From contig SIAJ01000015.1 of assembly GCA_009691845.1 (NCBI GenBank), positions 23,425 through 87,424 on the forward strand: a stretch of 64,000 bases of DNA, written 5' to 3'. Each line of letters begins with the position of its first letter. Within the stretch, counting starts at the first letter, position 1. Shown here piece after piece: positions 27,563 through 36,216 of the stretch. A program made the position numbers and the translations under genes. The notes under the pieces are model-generated. The model worked only from the letters and a program-made list of their open reading frames with translations, searched no databases and was not told the origin of the DNA. The stretch comes from Gemmataceae bacterium (lineage in GTDB: Bacteria; Planctomycetota; Planctomycetia; Gemmatales; Gemmataceae).

Positions 27563-28840
27563 TTACGGTCGCGGGTCTGATTTGCTTCCAAACATGGTCC
27601 AAGCCCCCATCGCAATCAGGGCCGCGATGGGGGCCAGGCCCGTGACCACCAGCGGAAAGTCGTACGATTTGCTTTCCTTGATGTAGTTCCCCATCTCTCC
27701 CTGCATGTAGCCCACCGCAAACCAGGATGTTGCAGCAAGCAAGCCGGACAATACCCCCATGTGTCGAGCCGGCAAGTCTTGTACCAGTGCGTAATACTGC
27801 GGGTGAGCGCCGAGTGCCCCGGCACCCACTGCGACGAGGCAGACCAACAGGATTGGACCGCGATCCAGCAACGGCACGAGTGCCGAGAGAGCGATCAACA
27901 CCGTGCAAAGCGTGAAACTGACGAGCCTGGCCCAGCGAACATGGACGTTCCGCCAGGTCAACACGCTAACTACCCCTCCGAAGAACAGGCAGCCGAGATC
28001 GGCAACGATGTAGTAACCCGACGTAAAGTAGTTCGCCGTAGACTCCGAGTAATGGTGGTACTCTTTCAGATATTTCGGCAACCACGCTCGCTGAAACTGC
28101 CAGGCGAGACTGATGGTGACGACAATCGTCACGAGCACCACAAGCTGGAAGAGCATTCGTCCGAGATGAATCGGCGGCGCATCCTTGGCTTTCTCGACGC
28201 GGACGTAGGGCAAATCGTTTCGGCGAACCAGTGCGAACCACATCGGCACCCAAAGCATGCCGATCACGCCGATGATCAGAAACGGAGCTTGCCAGGGAGC
28301 ACCCGTCGCTCGAATCGCCTGAATTACCAGCGGGGTCAGGAGAGCGCCCAGGGACGCTCCACTCTGGAGAATGCTATTGCCCAGCGGGCGTTGCTCGGCA
28401 CTCAGCACGTTCCTTGCTGTCAACAGCGCGCAGGGCCAGTGTCCTGCTTCGAAGAAACCCAGCGTCGTTCGACATACAAACAGCCAGCGGAACTCGCCCG
28501 ATCCCGGATCGTCCGGGCTGGCAAACATTTCGAGCACTTGCGGATTGATCGCCAGCGGCGAGGCCAGTCCGGCTATCGACCAGCCGACTAGCACGAAAGG
28601 ATAGAGTCGCCTGGGACCGACGCGGTCGGCAATGAAGCCGAAGAAGATACCGCCGGTTGCGAAGGCGTAACTAAACCAGCGTTCGAGATGCCCATACCGT
28701 CCGTCGTCGAGATGAATCTCAGTCTTCAGTTGCGTGGCCGTCAGCGAAAGTGTTTGGCGATCCATGTAGTTGAGCATGGTCGCCAGCAGAAGTGCGGCGC
28801 AAACCCACCATTTCCATGAGGCCCCTCGCGGTGGGCTCAT
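27563..28840 (-). CDS. MFS transporter, ACS/hexuronate-type
   Basis: A 425-residue inner-membrane carrier with about 12 hydrophobic segments. The first helix ends MLNYMDRQTLS, the signature of the anion:cation symporter (ACS) family that includes hexuronate, galactonate and phthalate carriers. The loop IADRVGPRRLYPF between helices 2 and 3 is the MFS motif A. FEAGHWPCALLTARNVLSAEQR also fits ACS members. A sugar acid is the likely substrate. The ATG at 28840 overlaps the stop of the upstream creatininase gene (ATGA), so the two are translationally coupled; ATG 28849 is an alternative. Confidence 0.9.
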   Translation of the reverse strand: MSPPRGASWKWWVCAALLLATMLNYMDRQTLSLTATQLKTEIHLDDGRYGHLERWFSYAFATGGIFFGFIADRVGPRRLYPFVLVGWSIAGLASPLAINPQVLEMFASPDDPGSGEFRWLFVCRTTLGFFEAGHWPCALLTARNVLSAEQRPLGNSILQSGASLGALLTPLVIQAIRATGAPWQAPFLIIGVIGMLWVPMWFALVRRNDLPYVRVEKAKDAPPIHLGRMLFQLVVLVTIVVTISLAWQFQRAWLPKYLKEYHHYSESTANYFTSGYYIVADLGCLFFGGVVSVLTWRNVHVRWARLVSFTLCTVLIALSALVPLLDRGPILLVCLVAVGAGALGAHPQYYALVQDLPARHMGVLSGLLAATSWFAVGYMQGEMGNYIKESKSYDFPLVVTGLAPIAALIAMGAWTMFGSKSDPRP

Positions 28841-29598
28841 ACGTCCCACTCCCGGCCATCCCAGGCGACGACGCGGTTGAGCATGGTCGCCACCGCCTTC
28901 GCGAAGCAGTTGAATAGTCCTTCGCCCTTTTCCGGCGTCGCATGTCGCGAGAAGCCGATGTGGCCGGGCGTGCTGCGGTCTTGCATCACCCAGGCCCGAT
29001 GGGCCGGTTCAAAGGCGCGACCGAACTGCACGTCGGGAACCTTTGTAACGTCGCCGACAACCAGGTGCGGAGCGAGCCGCATGATCATCGAGGTTTCCCA
29101 TTCGCAAGCGTGGCCCATGCGATCTTGCTTCAGGCCCGCCACGTCCTTCAAGGGTTCCGCACCAAGGGTCCAGTAGGTGGCCGAGAGAAGCAGCAAATCC
29201 GATTTGGCCCGATACTTTTGGCGTAACTCGAACAACGCCTGTTGTGCAGGCACTATGTTCCCACCGTGGCCATTCACAAACACGATCCGCCGAAAGCCGT
29301 GATGCAGAAAGTTCTCAGCCATGTCGCGGAGTGAATCGAGATAGACGCGCGGTGACGCCGTCATTGTGCCAGGGAAATCGAGATGATGTTCCGAATTGCC
29401 GAGCCAGTAGAGCGGAGCGAACAACACGCGATCCGCGACTTCCGGCTTCGCGCGGCGTAGGACCTCGCCCAGTAGCAGGCTATCAGTAAATACAGGCAGG
29501 TGATGCCCGTGTTGCTCCAGGGCGGCAATCGGGATGACCACCGGAGTATCGCGGTTCAGTGCCTTGACGGCCGGCCACGCGAGTTCGAAAAGTTCCAT
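28837..29598 (-). CDS. Creatininase-family amidohydrolase
   Basis: A 253-residue cytoplasmic metal-dependent amidohydrolase of the creatininase family (creatinine or formamide hydrolysis; many members are unassigned). Metal-binding blocks are visible: PIAALEQHGHHLPVFTDSLL (Glu/His/Asp, residues about 22-40), FVNGHGGN (about 110) and HACEWETSMIM (Glu, about 168). ATG 29598 starts the fold directly; 36 extra residues upstream are encoded by a GC-rich hairpin repeat and look spurious. It is coupled to the downstream MFS gene by a 4-bp overlap, so the enzyme may act on what the carrier imports. Confidence 0.87.
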   Translation of the reverse strand: MELFELAWPAVKALNRDTPVVIPIAALEQHGHHLPVFTDSLLLGEVLRRAKPEVADRVLFAPLYWLGNSEHHLDFPGTMTASPRVYLDSLRDMAENFLHHGFRRIVFVNGHGGNIVPAQQALFELRQKYRAKSDLLLLSATYWTLGAEPLKDVAGLKQDRMGHACEWETSMIMRLAPHLVVGDVTKVPDVQFGRAFEPAHRAWVMQDRSTPGHIGFSRHATPEKGEGLFNCFAKAVATMLNRVVAWDGREWDV

Positions 29599-29622
29599 AG
29601 GTCTTTCTCCGACTTTCCGCTT

Positions 29623-29701
29623 CGGGGAGGCGGCAGGGGCGAGGGGTGGCTTGTCACCAAAAAACCCACCTCCTAACCCCCTCCCCGAAACGGAGAGGGG
29701 G
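29623..29701. repeat. GC-rich hairpin repeat
   Basis: Between the creatininase gene and the giant cytochrome gene. CCCCCTCCCCG-AAA-CGGAGAGGGGG (29677-29701) has 11-bp arms with one mismatch. An upstream CGGGGAGG block at 29623 can pair with the same arm. Such C-rich hairpins are common between planctomycete genes. It could terminate the upstream gene's transcript or be a REP-like element. Confidence 0.6.
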
Positions 29702-29712
29702 AACAATACAGG

Positions 29713-32700
29713 TCAATGCTTATGCTTGCCGCCGTGGTTGTGCCCGGAGAACAGTGGGTGCTTTTCGTTCCCCTTGGCCACGATATACGCAATCAAGTCC
29801 AGAATCTCTTCCTTGGTCAGCTTGTCGAGCAGGGCCTTTGGCATGATCGACGTTTTCGACTTGGTCTTCTGATCGATCTCGCTTTCCTTGATGATGATTG
29901 GATCCGCCTTCAACAGCGGGTTCTCAATTACCTTGTACACTCCGTCTTTCAGTTCCAGAATCATGCCGGTGATCTTCTTCTCGTTCTTCAGATCAAAAAT
30001 CCACGACTGATATTTGTCATCGATTTTCAGCGATGGCTCCAGAATGTGCCGCAGGATTTCCAGCGGCTTATCGACCTTCGGATCGAGCTTAGTGAGGTCC
30101 TGGCCGACTTCGAAGCCGATGCCCCCCATCTTGTGACAGGAAATGCAGCTTGCCACGGTGAAAATTTGCTTCGCGGTTGCGAAGGATCGGTCGTTCTTCA
30201 TCTTCTCGACTTCGCCGGCCAACTCTTCAATCTTCCACTCCTTGCGGGGCCGGTTGAACTTGAGTAAATCGTCTTTCATCGGAAGGTTCGCCTTGGCAAG
30301 ATACGCTTCCGGCTCAGCAAGATACTCTTCCAGATCGGCAACCACATATAAGGCACCGTACATACGTCGCCAGTGGCCCGGGTAGGTGCAGACATACGGG
30401 TAGATGCCCGGCACGGTCGGGGCGTTGTAGGCCAACCGTTCCGAATTTCGTGGCTGCAGGAGTTTGCTCTTTAGCAGGACCTTGTTGGAAACCGGAACAT
30501 ACGCCCGCTCCATGGCACCAGCCTGGGTAGCCTGCGATTCAGCGAGCAAGCCGATTTCCTCAAGCGAGCCAGGCTGCACGATCACGAAGTTGTGCGGCAT
30601 GATGTCCGTGTTCTCGAACAGGAACTCGATCGGCTTACCGGCCTGCACAACCATGCGATCCTTGTCGAAGAGCATCTGATCGGTCAGTGTGCCCACACGC
30701 AAAACCCGAACACCGATCTCACCGAGTTCCTTGCGGGTCGCACGACCTTGATCGGCAGGTAGCAATCGTGTGAGAGATTCGGCAAACTGCAACGCGTCAA
30801 CGGCTTCGTCCGATGTTCGCTCCGTGACGGGCAGCTTCTTGATGTAGCCGACAATACTATCGAGCAACGGCCTGGCCTGATCGGCAGGCCAATCGGACGA
30901 CGGAATGCGATTGAGTGTCGTGACGGCCGCGTGTCGCTCGGCATCGTCTTTCACGAACTTGGCGATCGCGAGGAACGTGGCAGATTCCTTGCCGCGAACG
31001 CTGGTCAGGCCGACCATGGCCGCCCGCCGAATAATGCGTTCCGGCGATTCGCTTCCGAGGGCGAATCGGGCCAGAACCTGGGGCGTCGGGTTCTTGGTTC
31101 TCTCGAAGATAGTGGCACGCTTGGCGTCCAGAATCTTGAGTGTGAAGTTGTTCAGCCGCGAGCCGAGGTTGCCGTCGGTGCGGTTATAAATCTCAACCAA
31201 CTCGATGGGGTACTCTGCTCCGAGGTCAATTTCCCACCAGGGGCCATCCTCGCCTTCCTTGGAGTGCGTCGCGCCGTTATCGTTGAAAGCGCCACTCTTG
31301 TTGCCGTCGATCGCTCGACTTGCAACCCCGCCGGCGCCGACGCTCGATTGGGTTGCCTTGCCCTTGCGGGCGACGTTGCGTCCATCGCTGAAAATCTCGA
31401 CTTCGGCGAGCGTCAGCGTCCGTTGCTTGCCTGGCAATTCGATCCGCACAAATCGACCCATCGATCCCGAGGCCTTCGGAATCGCTGAGGCCAACTCCGG
31501 GGGCAAGCCATCCAGCAGTGGCACGATTCGCGGGTAGAGAGCCAATTTCTGTCCGATGTCGCGTACCAGCGGCATGGCATTGACCAGGTCCTTGAGCGAA
31601 TGCGCTGTCTTGATCGCGAGCGCCCACGCCTTGTCAGGCGTGCCATCAGCGGCAATGAGCGAGGCATAGCCAAGTTGCCGCGTGATCGGCGTGCGCGCTG
31701 TCAACGCAAGGGATTCCAGATCGGCACGGACATCCGGTAACTGACTGGTACGTTCCGTAAGAAGCCGAACCAAATCAAATGCGACGGCTTCGTCGGTATT
31801 TTGCTGGATGTCGTGTTCGCGAATCGCATCGAGAAGAACTTTGAGTTCACTCTTCTTGCTGGAGGCCGCGAGTCCGGTCAGGGCCTCACGACGAAACTCA
31901 TCGCGAACGCCCGTGCGGAAGAGTAGTTCCATGTACACGCCGGATGTGCGTTTCATCTTCAGAAGGTCGTCCGTGCCGACGTTGCGAAGGAAGAAGCGTG
32001 CGCCGGCAGCGGTGGTGAAGTTGATCGACTTCCCCGCTGCGATTGCTTTCTTCACGTGCGGGTCCAAAGCTCGCATGGTCTCACTGCGAACGAACGTGAT
32101 GTACTCGTCCATCGGCAAGCTCTCGGCAATCAGCGGGATTTCCACGGCCTCGGCCTCCGTGAAGAAACTCGCCGCCCGGACGGCTTCGAGGCGTACTCGT
32201 GGTGCGCCATCGGCAGCAAGTGTCTTGAAGATGTCGAGCGATCCGGGCACCCGATCACGCCAGTAGCACAAGACGCGAGCGCCCGCAGCACGAGCACGAA
32301 AATCATCGGCCTTCAGCACTCGCTGCAGCAGATCGACATCAACGACGTTGTGCTGCTGATGCACCCACAAGGCTTCGGTGAGCAGATGCTCGTAACCCTT
32401 GGTGAGAATCTCCATCGCCGCAATCCACTTGTTCGTCGCCGCAATGACCTCTTCGCTCCTGCGTCCGCTGAGTTCGATCCGGGTTAAATAACGGACGCGA
32501 TCCTCGGGAGATTTCAAGAGCTCAAGCAACTTCTCGATCGGTTCACCCGCGATCTTGGCAGGCTTCAGAAGCGAGCGCTGCTCGGCCGTCACGCGGTAAA
32601 TGCGGCCATGCTCGTGATCGCGATTCGGATCGCGGAGGTTATGTTGCATGTGGCCGATGATCGGGTTGTGCCAGTCGGTGAAGTACAGGGCACCATCGGG

Positions 32701-34656
32701 ACCGACTTTCAAATCGGAAGGTCGGAAGTTCGGGTCGCTCGAGAAAAGCAGCGGTTCCATCTCCGTGCCCGTAAAACTCGCACCCTTATCGGAGATCTTG
32801 TAGCTCAGCAGGCCTTGAAAACCGATCACGTTAGCGAGAATCAGATTCCCGTTTATGGAGTCAGAGAAATGGCTACTCGACAAGTATTCGATGGCCGCAC
32901 ACGGCCGCGTTCGCTGCTGATACACCTGTGGCGGGCGGCTGTGCTTGTTCGGGTAATCCAGATGTCCGGAAAACAGGGCCGCGTGATACGGGTTGGCCCC
33001 GGTGCCATCGACAACGATGTCCTGACCCCACTTGTCGAAGATGTGGCCATGGGGATTGGCGAAGCCGTAGGAGACGTACACATCAAATTTCTGCGTGCGA
33101 GGCTCGTAACGGAAAACTCCCGCATTCGATAGCCGAACTGGCGGACCGTACGGCGTTTCCACCTGCGACTGATGAAACGTCCCTTCCTGGAAGTACAAAG
33201 CCCCGCCCGGATCGAGTGTGAAACTGTTCGCGGCATGGTGCGTGTCAGCCGAGTCGATGCCGCTGATGAGGGTTGTCCGCACGTCGGCCTTGTCGTCGCC
33301 GTTCGTGTCCTTCAGGAAGATGACGTTGGGTGAATTGGCGACGATCACGCCGCCGTTGTAAAACTCGAATCCGGTCGGATTGTGCAAGTTATCGGCAAAC
33401 ACCGTCATCTTGTCAGCCCGGCCGTCGCCATCCGTGTCTTCGAGGATGAGCAGCTTGTCGTTCATCGGTTTCTTGGGCGTCCAGTGTGGGTACGTTGGCC
33501 AAGTTGCAACCCACAGCCGGCCCTTGGTGTCCCAGGCCATCTGCACGGGGGCAACCAGTTCCGGAAACTCCTTCTCGGTGGCGAAAACATTGACCTTGAG
33601 ACCCTTGGCCACCGTCATTTTGGTCAGAGATTCCTCGCCTGTAAGAAACAGGTGTTTTCCATTCGGCCCGGCCCCTGGCTTGTTGGAGGTGACGGGAATG
33701 AAATCGGGCGTGTTGCTGTCATCGATTTTTTGTTCCTGACCCACTGCTGTCGCCCAAACCTTCTTGTCGCGGTTGGCTGTCATGGCATCAAGAATTTCCA
33801 GTTCGCGTTGAGCGACGATGCGATTGGATTGCCCTCCGACGAATTTTAGATCGGCCCGGCCACCGAAAACCGAGTAGCCGTCCGTGGTGCGGTAACGGTT
33901 GAACCAATGAAAATTTTTATCTTGAACGGCCTTGCGAACCGCTTCAAGGGTCACGGTCGGGCGATCGATTTCGGAACCGAACAGGGCTCGGTCGATTTCC
34001 TGAGCGACCAATTCGTTACCTTTGCCAGTCAGATGGATGCCATTGATCGACAGCGGCTCGACTGCCTTGGCGTAAAGTTCCTGGGTTGGCTTGAACAGAT
34101 CGACGAAGGGGACATCGTTCGCCTTCGCGACCTCAGCCATTGCGGCCGTGAACAGGGCCAGTCGCTTATTGTTTTCGACGCCGTCGGGAAGATTGGCGGT
34201 CTTGAGGTTTTCGTTCGCGATGGGGGAGAACAGTACCAGACGTGTCAGTTTCTGGACGTCGTACTTCTGCGCTCGCGTGTGCTTGATGAACGCCTCGAGA
34301 TCTTTCTTGAACTTCTCGACACCGGCTTCGCCGGCGAACGACTCGTTGTAACCGAAGAATGCGAACACCACGTTGGCCTGAACGCGGGTGAGCCATTCAT
34401 CCGGGCTGCCGAAGTTGGCCGAGCGAAGTCGTTGGGTCAACTCGTCTCCGGAGAAGCCGAGATTGCGGATGACGAGATCGTGCTTCGGATAGCGCGTGTG
34501 CAGAAAAGCTTCGAGCCAGCCATCGTGCTGCATACGATCGGCCAGCGTGTTGCCGATGATGCCGATGTGATCGCCCTTCTTGAGTTCAAGGGGATCGGCC
34601 GCCTGCAAGGGGAGGGCGGTCAAGCAAACAAACAATGCTAAGCGGGAGAACTTCAT
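29713..34656 (-). CDS. Giant SGNH-propeller-HEAT-discoidin-cupredoxin-cytochrome protein
   Basis: A 1647-residue secreted protein (signal peptide 1-19, ending LQAADP). Order: SGNH-hydrolase-like domain (about 25-230); dehydrogenase-type beta-propeller (about 350-700, with VAPVQMAWDTKGRLWVATWP and HHAANSFTLDPGGALYFQEG); HEAT repeats (about 710-1050); F5/8-type discoidin domain (about 1075-1180, PWWEIDLGAEYPIELVEIYN); short helical region; cupredoxin (about 1330-1440, ligands in MPHNF and YVCTYPGHWRRM); and C-terminal heme domain (CISCHKMGG near 1505). It ends in the histidine-rich SGHNHGGKHKH. A type-1 copper site and a c-heme in one chain suggest internal electron transfer from a propeller dehydrogenase. 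In the SGNH domain the usual GDS serine block reads IGNTLAD, so that domain may only bind. Confidence 0.9.
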   Translation of the reverse strand: MKFSRLALFVCLTALPLQAADPLELKKGDHIGIIGNTLADRMQHDGWLEAFLHTRYPKHDLVIRNLGFSGDELTQRLRSANFGSPDEWLTRVQANVVFAFFGYNESFAGEAGVEKFKKDLEAFIKHTRAQKYDVQKLTRLVLFSPIANENLKTANLPDGVENNKRLALFTAAMAEVAKANDVPFVDLFKPTQELYAKAVEPLSINGIHLTGKGNELVAQEIDRALFGSEIDRPTVTLEAVRKAVQDKNFHWFNRYRTTDGYSVFGGRADLKFVGGQSNRIVAQRELEILDAMTANRDKKVWATAVGQEQKIDDSNTPDFIPVTSNKPGAGPNGKHLFLTGEESLTKMTVAKGLKVNVFATEKEFPELVAPVQMAWDTKGRLWVATWPTYPHWTPKKPMNDKLLILEDTDGDGRADKMTVFADNLHNPTGFEFYNGGVIVANSPNVIFLKDTNGDDKADVRTTLISGIDSADTHHAANSFTLDPGGALYFQEGTFHQSQVETPYGPPVRLSNAGVFRYEPRTQKFDVYVSYGFANPHGHIFDKWGQDIVVDGTGANPYHAALFSGHLDYPNKHSRPPQVYQQRTRPCAAIEYLSSSHFSDSINGNLILANVIGFQGLLSYKISDKGASFTGTEMEPLLFSSDPNFRPSDLKVGPDGALYFTDWHNPIIGHMQHNLRDPNRDHEHGRIYRVTAEQRSLLKPAKIAGEPIEKLLELLKSPEDRVRYLTRIELSGRRSEEVIAATNKWIAAMEILTKGYEHLLTEALWVHQQHNVVDVDLLQRVLKADDFRARAAGARVLCYWRDRVPGSLDIFKTLAADGAPRVRLEAVRAASFFTEAEAVEIPLIAESLPMDEYITFVRSETMRALDPHVKKAIAAGKSINFTTAAGARFFLRNVGTDDLLKMKRTSGVYMELLFRTGVRDEFRREALTGLAASSKKSELKVLLDAIREHDIQQNTDEAVAFDLVRLLTERTSQLPDVRADLESLALTARTPITRQLGYASLIAADGTPDKAWALAIKTAHSLKDLVNAMPLVRDIGQKLALYPRIVPLLDGLPPELASAIPKASGSMGRFVRIELPGKQRTLTLAEVEIFSDGRNVARKGKATQSSVGAGGVASRAIDGNKSGAFNDNGATHSKEGEDGPWWEIDLGAEYPIELVEIYNRTDGNLGSRLNNFTLKILDAKRATIFERTKNPTPQVLARFALGSESPERIIRRAAMVGLTSVRGKESATFLAIAKFVKDDAERHAAVTTLNRIPSSDWPADQARPLLDSIVGYIKKLPVTERTSDEAVDALQFAESLTRLLPADQGRATRKELGEIGVRVLRVGTLTDQMLFDKDRMVVQAGKPIEFLFENTDIMPHNFVIVQPGSLEEIGLLAESQATQAGAMERAYVPVSNKVLLKSKLLQPRNSERLAYNAPTVPGIYPYVCTYPGHWRRMYGALYVVADLEEYLAEPEAYLAKANLPMKDDLLKFNRPRKEWKIEELAGEVEKMKNDRSFATAKQIFTVASCISCHKMGGIGFEVGQDLTKLDPKVDKPLEILRHILEPSLKIDDKYQSWIFDLKNEKKITGMILELKDGVYKVIENPLLKADPIIIKESEIDQKTKSKTSIMPKALLDKLTKEEILDLIAYIVAKGNEKHPLFSGHNHGGKHKH

Positions 34657-34719
34657 GGCGATGAACCCAGTGGATGAAGGGCTTGGTAGGCTGGCACAGA
34701 GAGTCTAGGAATTCAAGTT

Positions 34720-34755
34720 CCGAAAGCCCACGGACGGCCGTCCGCGGGCTTTCGG
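34720..34755. terminator. Perfectly centred hairpin, likely terminator
   Basis: CCGAAAGCCCACGGACGG is followed at once by CCGTCCGCGGGCTTTCGG: two 18-bp arms with a single mismatch and no loop spacer. It lies 4 bp beyond the stop of the secreted hypothetical gene. T-rich sequence follows on the plus strand rather than the minus strand, so it is not a textbook intrinsic terminator for the minus-strand gene. It could also be a REP-like palindrome. Confidence 0.5.
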
Positions 34756-34759
34756 CTTC

Positions 34760-36103
34760 TTAATTGTCTTTCTTTGGCTTCTCGAGCAATTGGAACGAGT
34801 CGAAGAACCTCTTCTGATCCACCTTAAGTGATTTTTCGTGGGCCAGCATCACCTGGATGATTCGATCGTTCACGACATAGGCTCGTTGAATGATCGTGAT
34901 CGACGTTTCGCCCTGCTTCTTGTCTTGGATGAACTCGGTACCCGAGAAGCCGTTCAAACTAATTTCGGTCTTCTTCTGCACGGTTTCTGCCGCGGCAAAT
35001 GTGGCCATTACCGCCGCCGTCATTCCCTTTGTCTCCGTCACCATCACGAAATAAGCAGCCCGATCGCGGTTCGTCGGCAGCAGAAATTGAAGCTTCGGAG
35101 GGTCGCCGCCAGCCTTGTCCTGTTTGGGGACACCCGGAAACTGAACACGAAACCCGTTTTCTTTCGAGGCGAATTCGATCCAGACTTCCGGCCCTGTAAC
35201 CCATTCGACCTTTGGAACCACGATCGCTAATGGATCGGCAACTTCGGCTGTGGTACTGGATGTCGAGACGCTTTTGACATCAAGTTCCAAGGTCCCTTTC
35301 TTCTCGGCCGTTTCAAACGCCCCTTTGCCGCGAATGACCTCCGTGTGCTTCACAATTCGTTCGGTGGAACTGCCATCAATGGCAACCTCCAGCGTACCAG
35401 AATGTTCGACAATAGCCGGGGTAGCGAATGTCACCACTTCGTAAGCACCGATCGCCGCGATCTTCGCTTCCACTTCAATGATGCCGAACTGCGATTTTTC
35501 TTTTTGCAGGACCTTTGTGAGTTTGGCGGTGATGGTCGATTTGGCCGGATCAAGTTTGTAGTCCGTGACATCCGCAAGTACGGTTTTGGGGTCCAGCTTC
35601 CATTCTTCGCCGACTTTGACCGGCCTGCCCGGAGCAAGCCATGCGACGATCGCATCCCAGTCGCTCTTCTGGTTGACCACGTCTGCCAGGTTCGAGATGT
35701 CGTCGGCTGCCAAGTCCGCCTTTCCGACCACGCCGATCCGGTATTGGCCGTCCTTTTTCTCAAACAGCAAGGTTCGGCCCCCGTAGCTTCGCGTCAAGTT
35801 CTTTCCGTCTTTCGAATACGACGCTTTCTTGTAAGACCGCAAGAACTTTGTCGCCCGGCCTTCTGGACCGACAGCCAACACCGTCGTGCATAATTCGATT
35901 ACCGCAACTTCGGGTTTCACCTCATCGATGAGATTGCCTTGCGGATCAAGGAATTTGGCCGATCCCGAATCGGTGTCCGAATACTTATTAGTTGTCGTTT
36001 GCCCGACACCGGCGGTCATTTTGAGCTTGATGTCGTAGGTGATCTGAGCGTTCGCAGACGCGACCGCGAGCGGAAATATCAGGGCTGAGAGGATGAAACG
36101 CAT
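34760..36103 (-). CDS. Secreted hypothetical protein, 447 aa
   Basis: A signal peptide (RFILSALIFPLAVASANAQ) precedes a long beta-rich chain with no recognised catalytic motif. Residues about 20-280 (ITYDIKLKMTAGVGQTTTNK...) resemble the generic planctomycete secreted proteins that test metal- or ligand-like modules. The last third (FRVQFPGVPKQDK, then QRAYVVNDRIIQVMLAHEKS, FFDSFQLLEK) resembles a small domain seen at the ends of many planctomycete proteins, where a value is compared with a measured one. Function is unknown. It may be co-transcribed with the giant cytochrome gene, though a hairpin and about 100 bp lie between. Confidence 0.8.
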   Translation of the reverse strand: MRFILSALIFPLAVASANAQITYDIKLKMTAGVGQTTTNKYSDTDSGSAKFLDPQGNLIDEVKPEVAVIELCTTVLAVGPEGRATKFLRSYKKASYSKDGKNLTRSYGGRTLLFEKKDGQYRIGVVGKADLAADDISNLADVVNQKSDWDAIVAWLAPGRPVKVGEEWKLDPKTVLADVTDYKLDPAKSTITAKLTKVLQKEKSQFGIIEVEAKIAAIGAYEVVTFATPAIVEHSGTLEVAIDGSSTERIVKHTEVIRGKGAFETAEKKGTLELDVKSVSTSSTTAEVADPLAIVVPKVEWVTGPEVWIEFASKENGFRVQFPGVPKQDKAGGDPPKLQFLLPTNRDRAAYFVMVTETKGMTAAVMATFAAAETVQKKTEISLNGFSGTEFIQDKKQGETSITIIQRAYVVNDRIIQVMLAHEKSLKVDQKRFFDSFQLLEKPKKDN

Positions 36104-36216
36104 GGCAATTTCTCCATCGGGTGGCTTGTGCTCTCCACTAACCCATAGAGATAGCGCGAGCTCTCAAAAAAGTAACCAAACTTTGAAGAATCTGGACGGA
36201 TTTCACCAAAAAAAGT

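Noticed and set aside
27761-28591. 276-codon plus-strand frame
   Set aside because: Antisense shadow of the MFS transporter gene, whose helices and motif A are clear.
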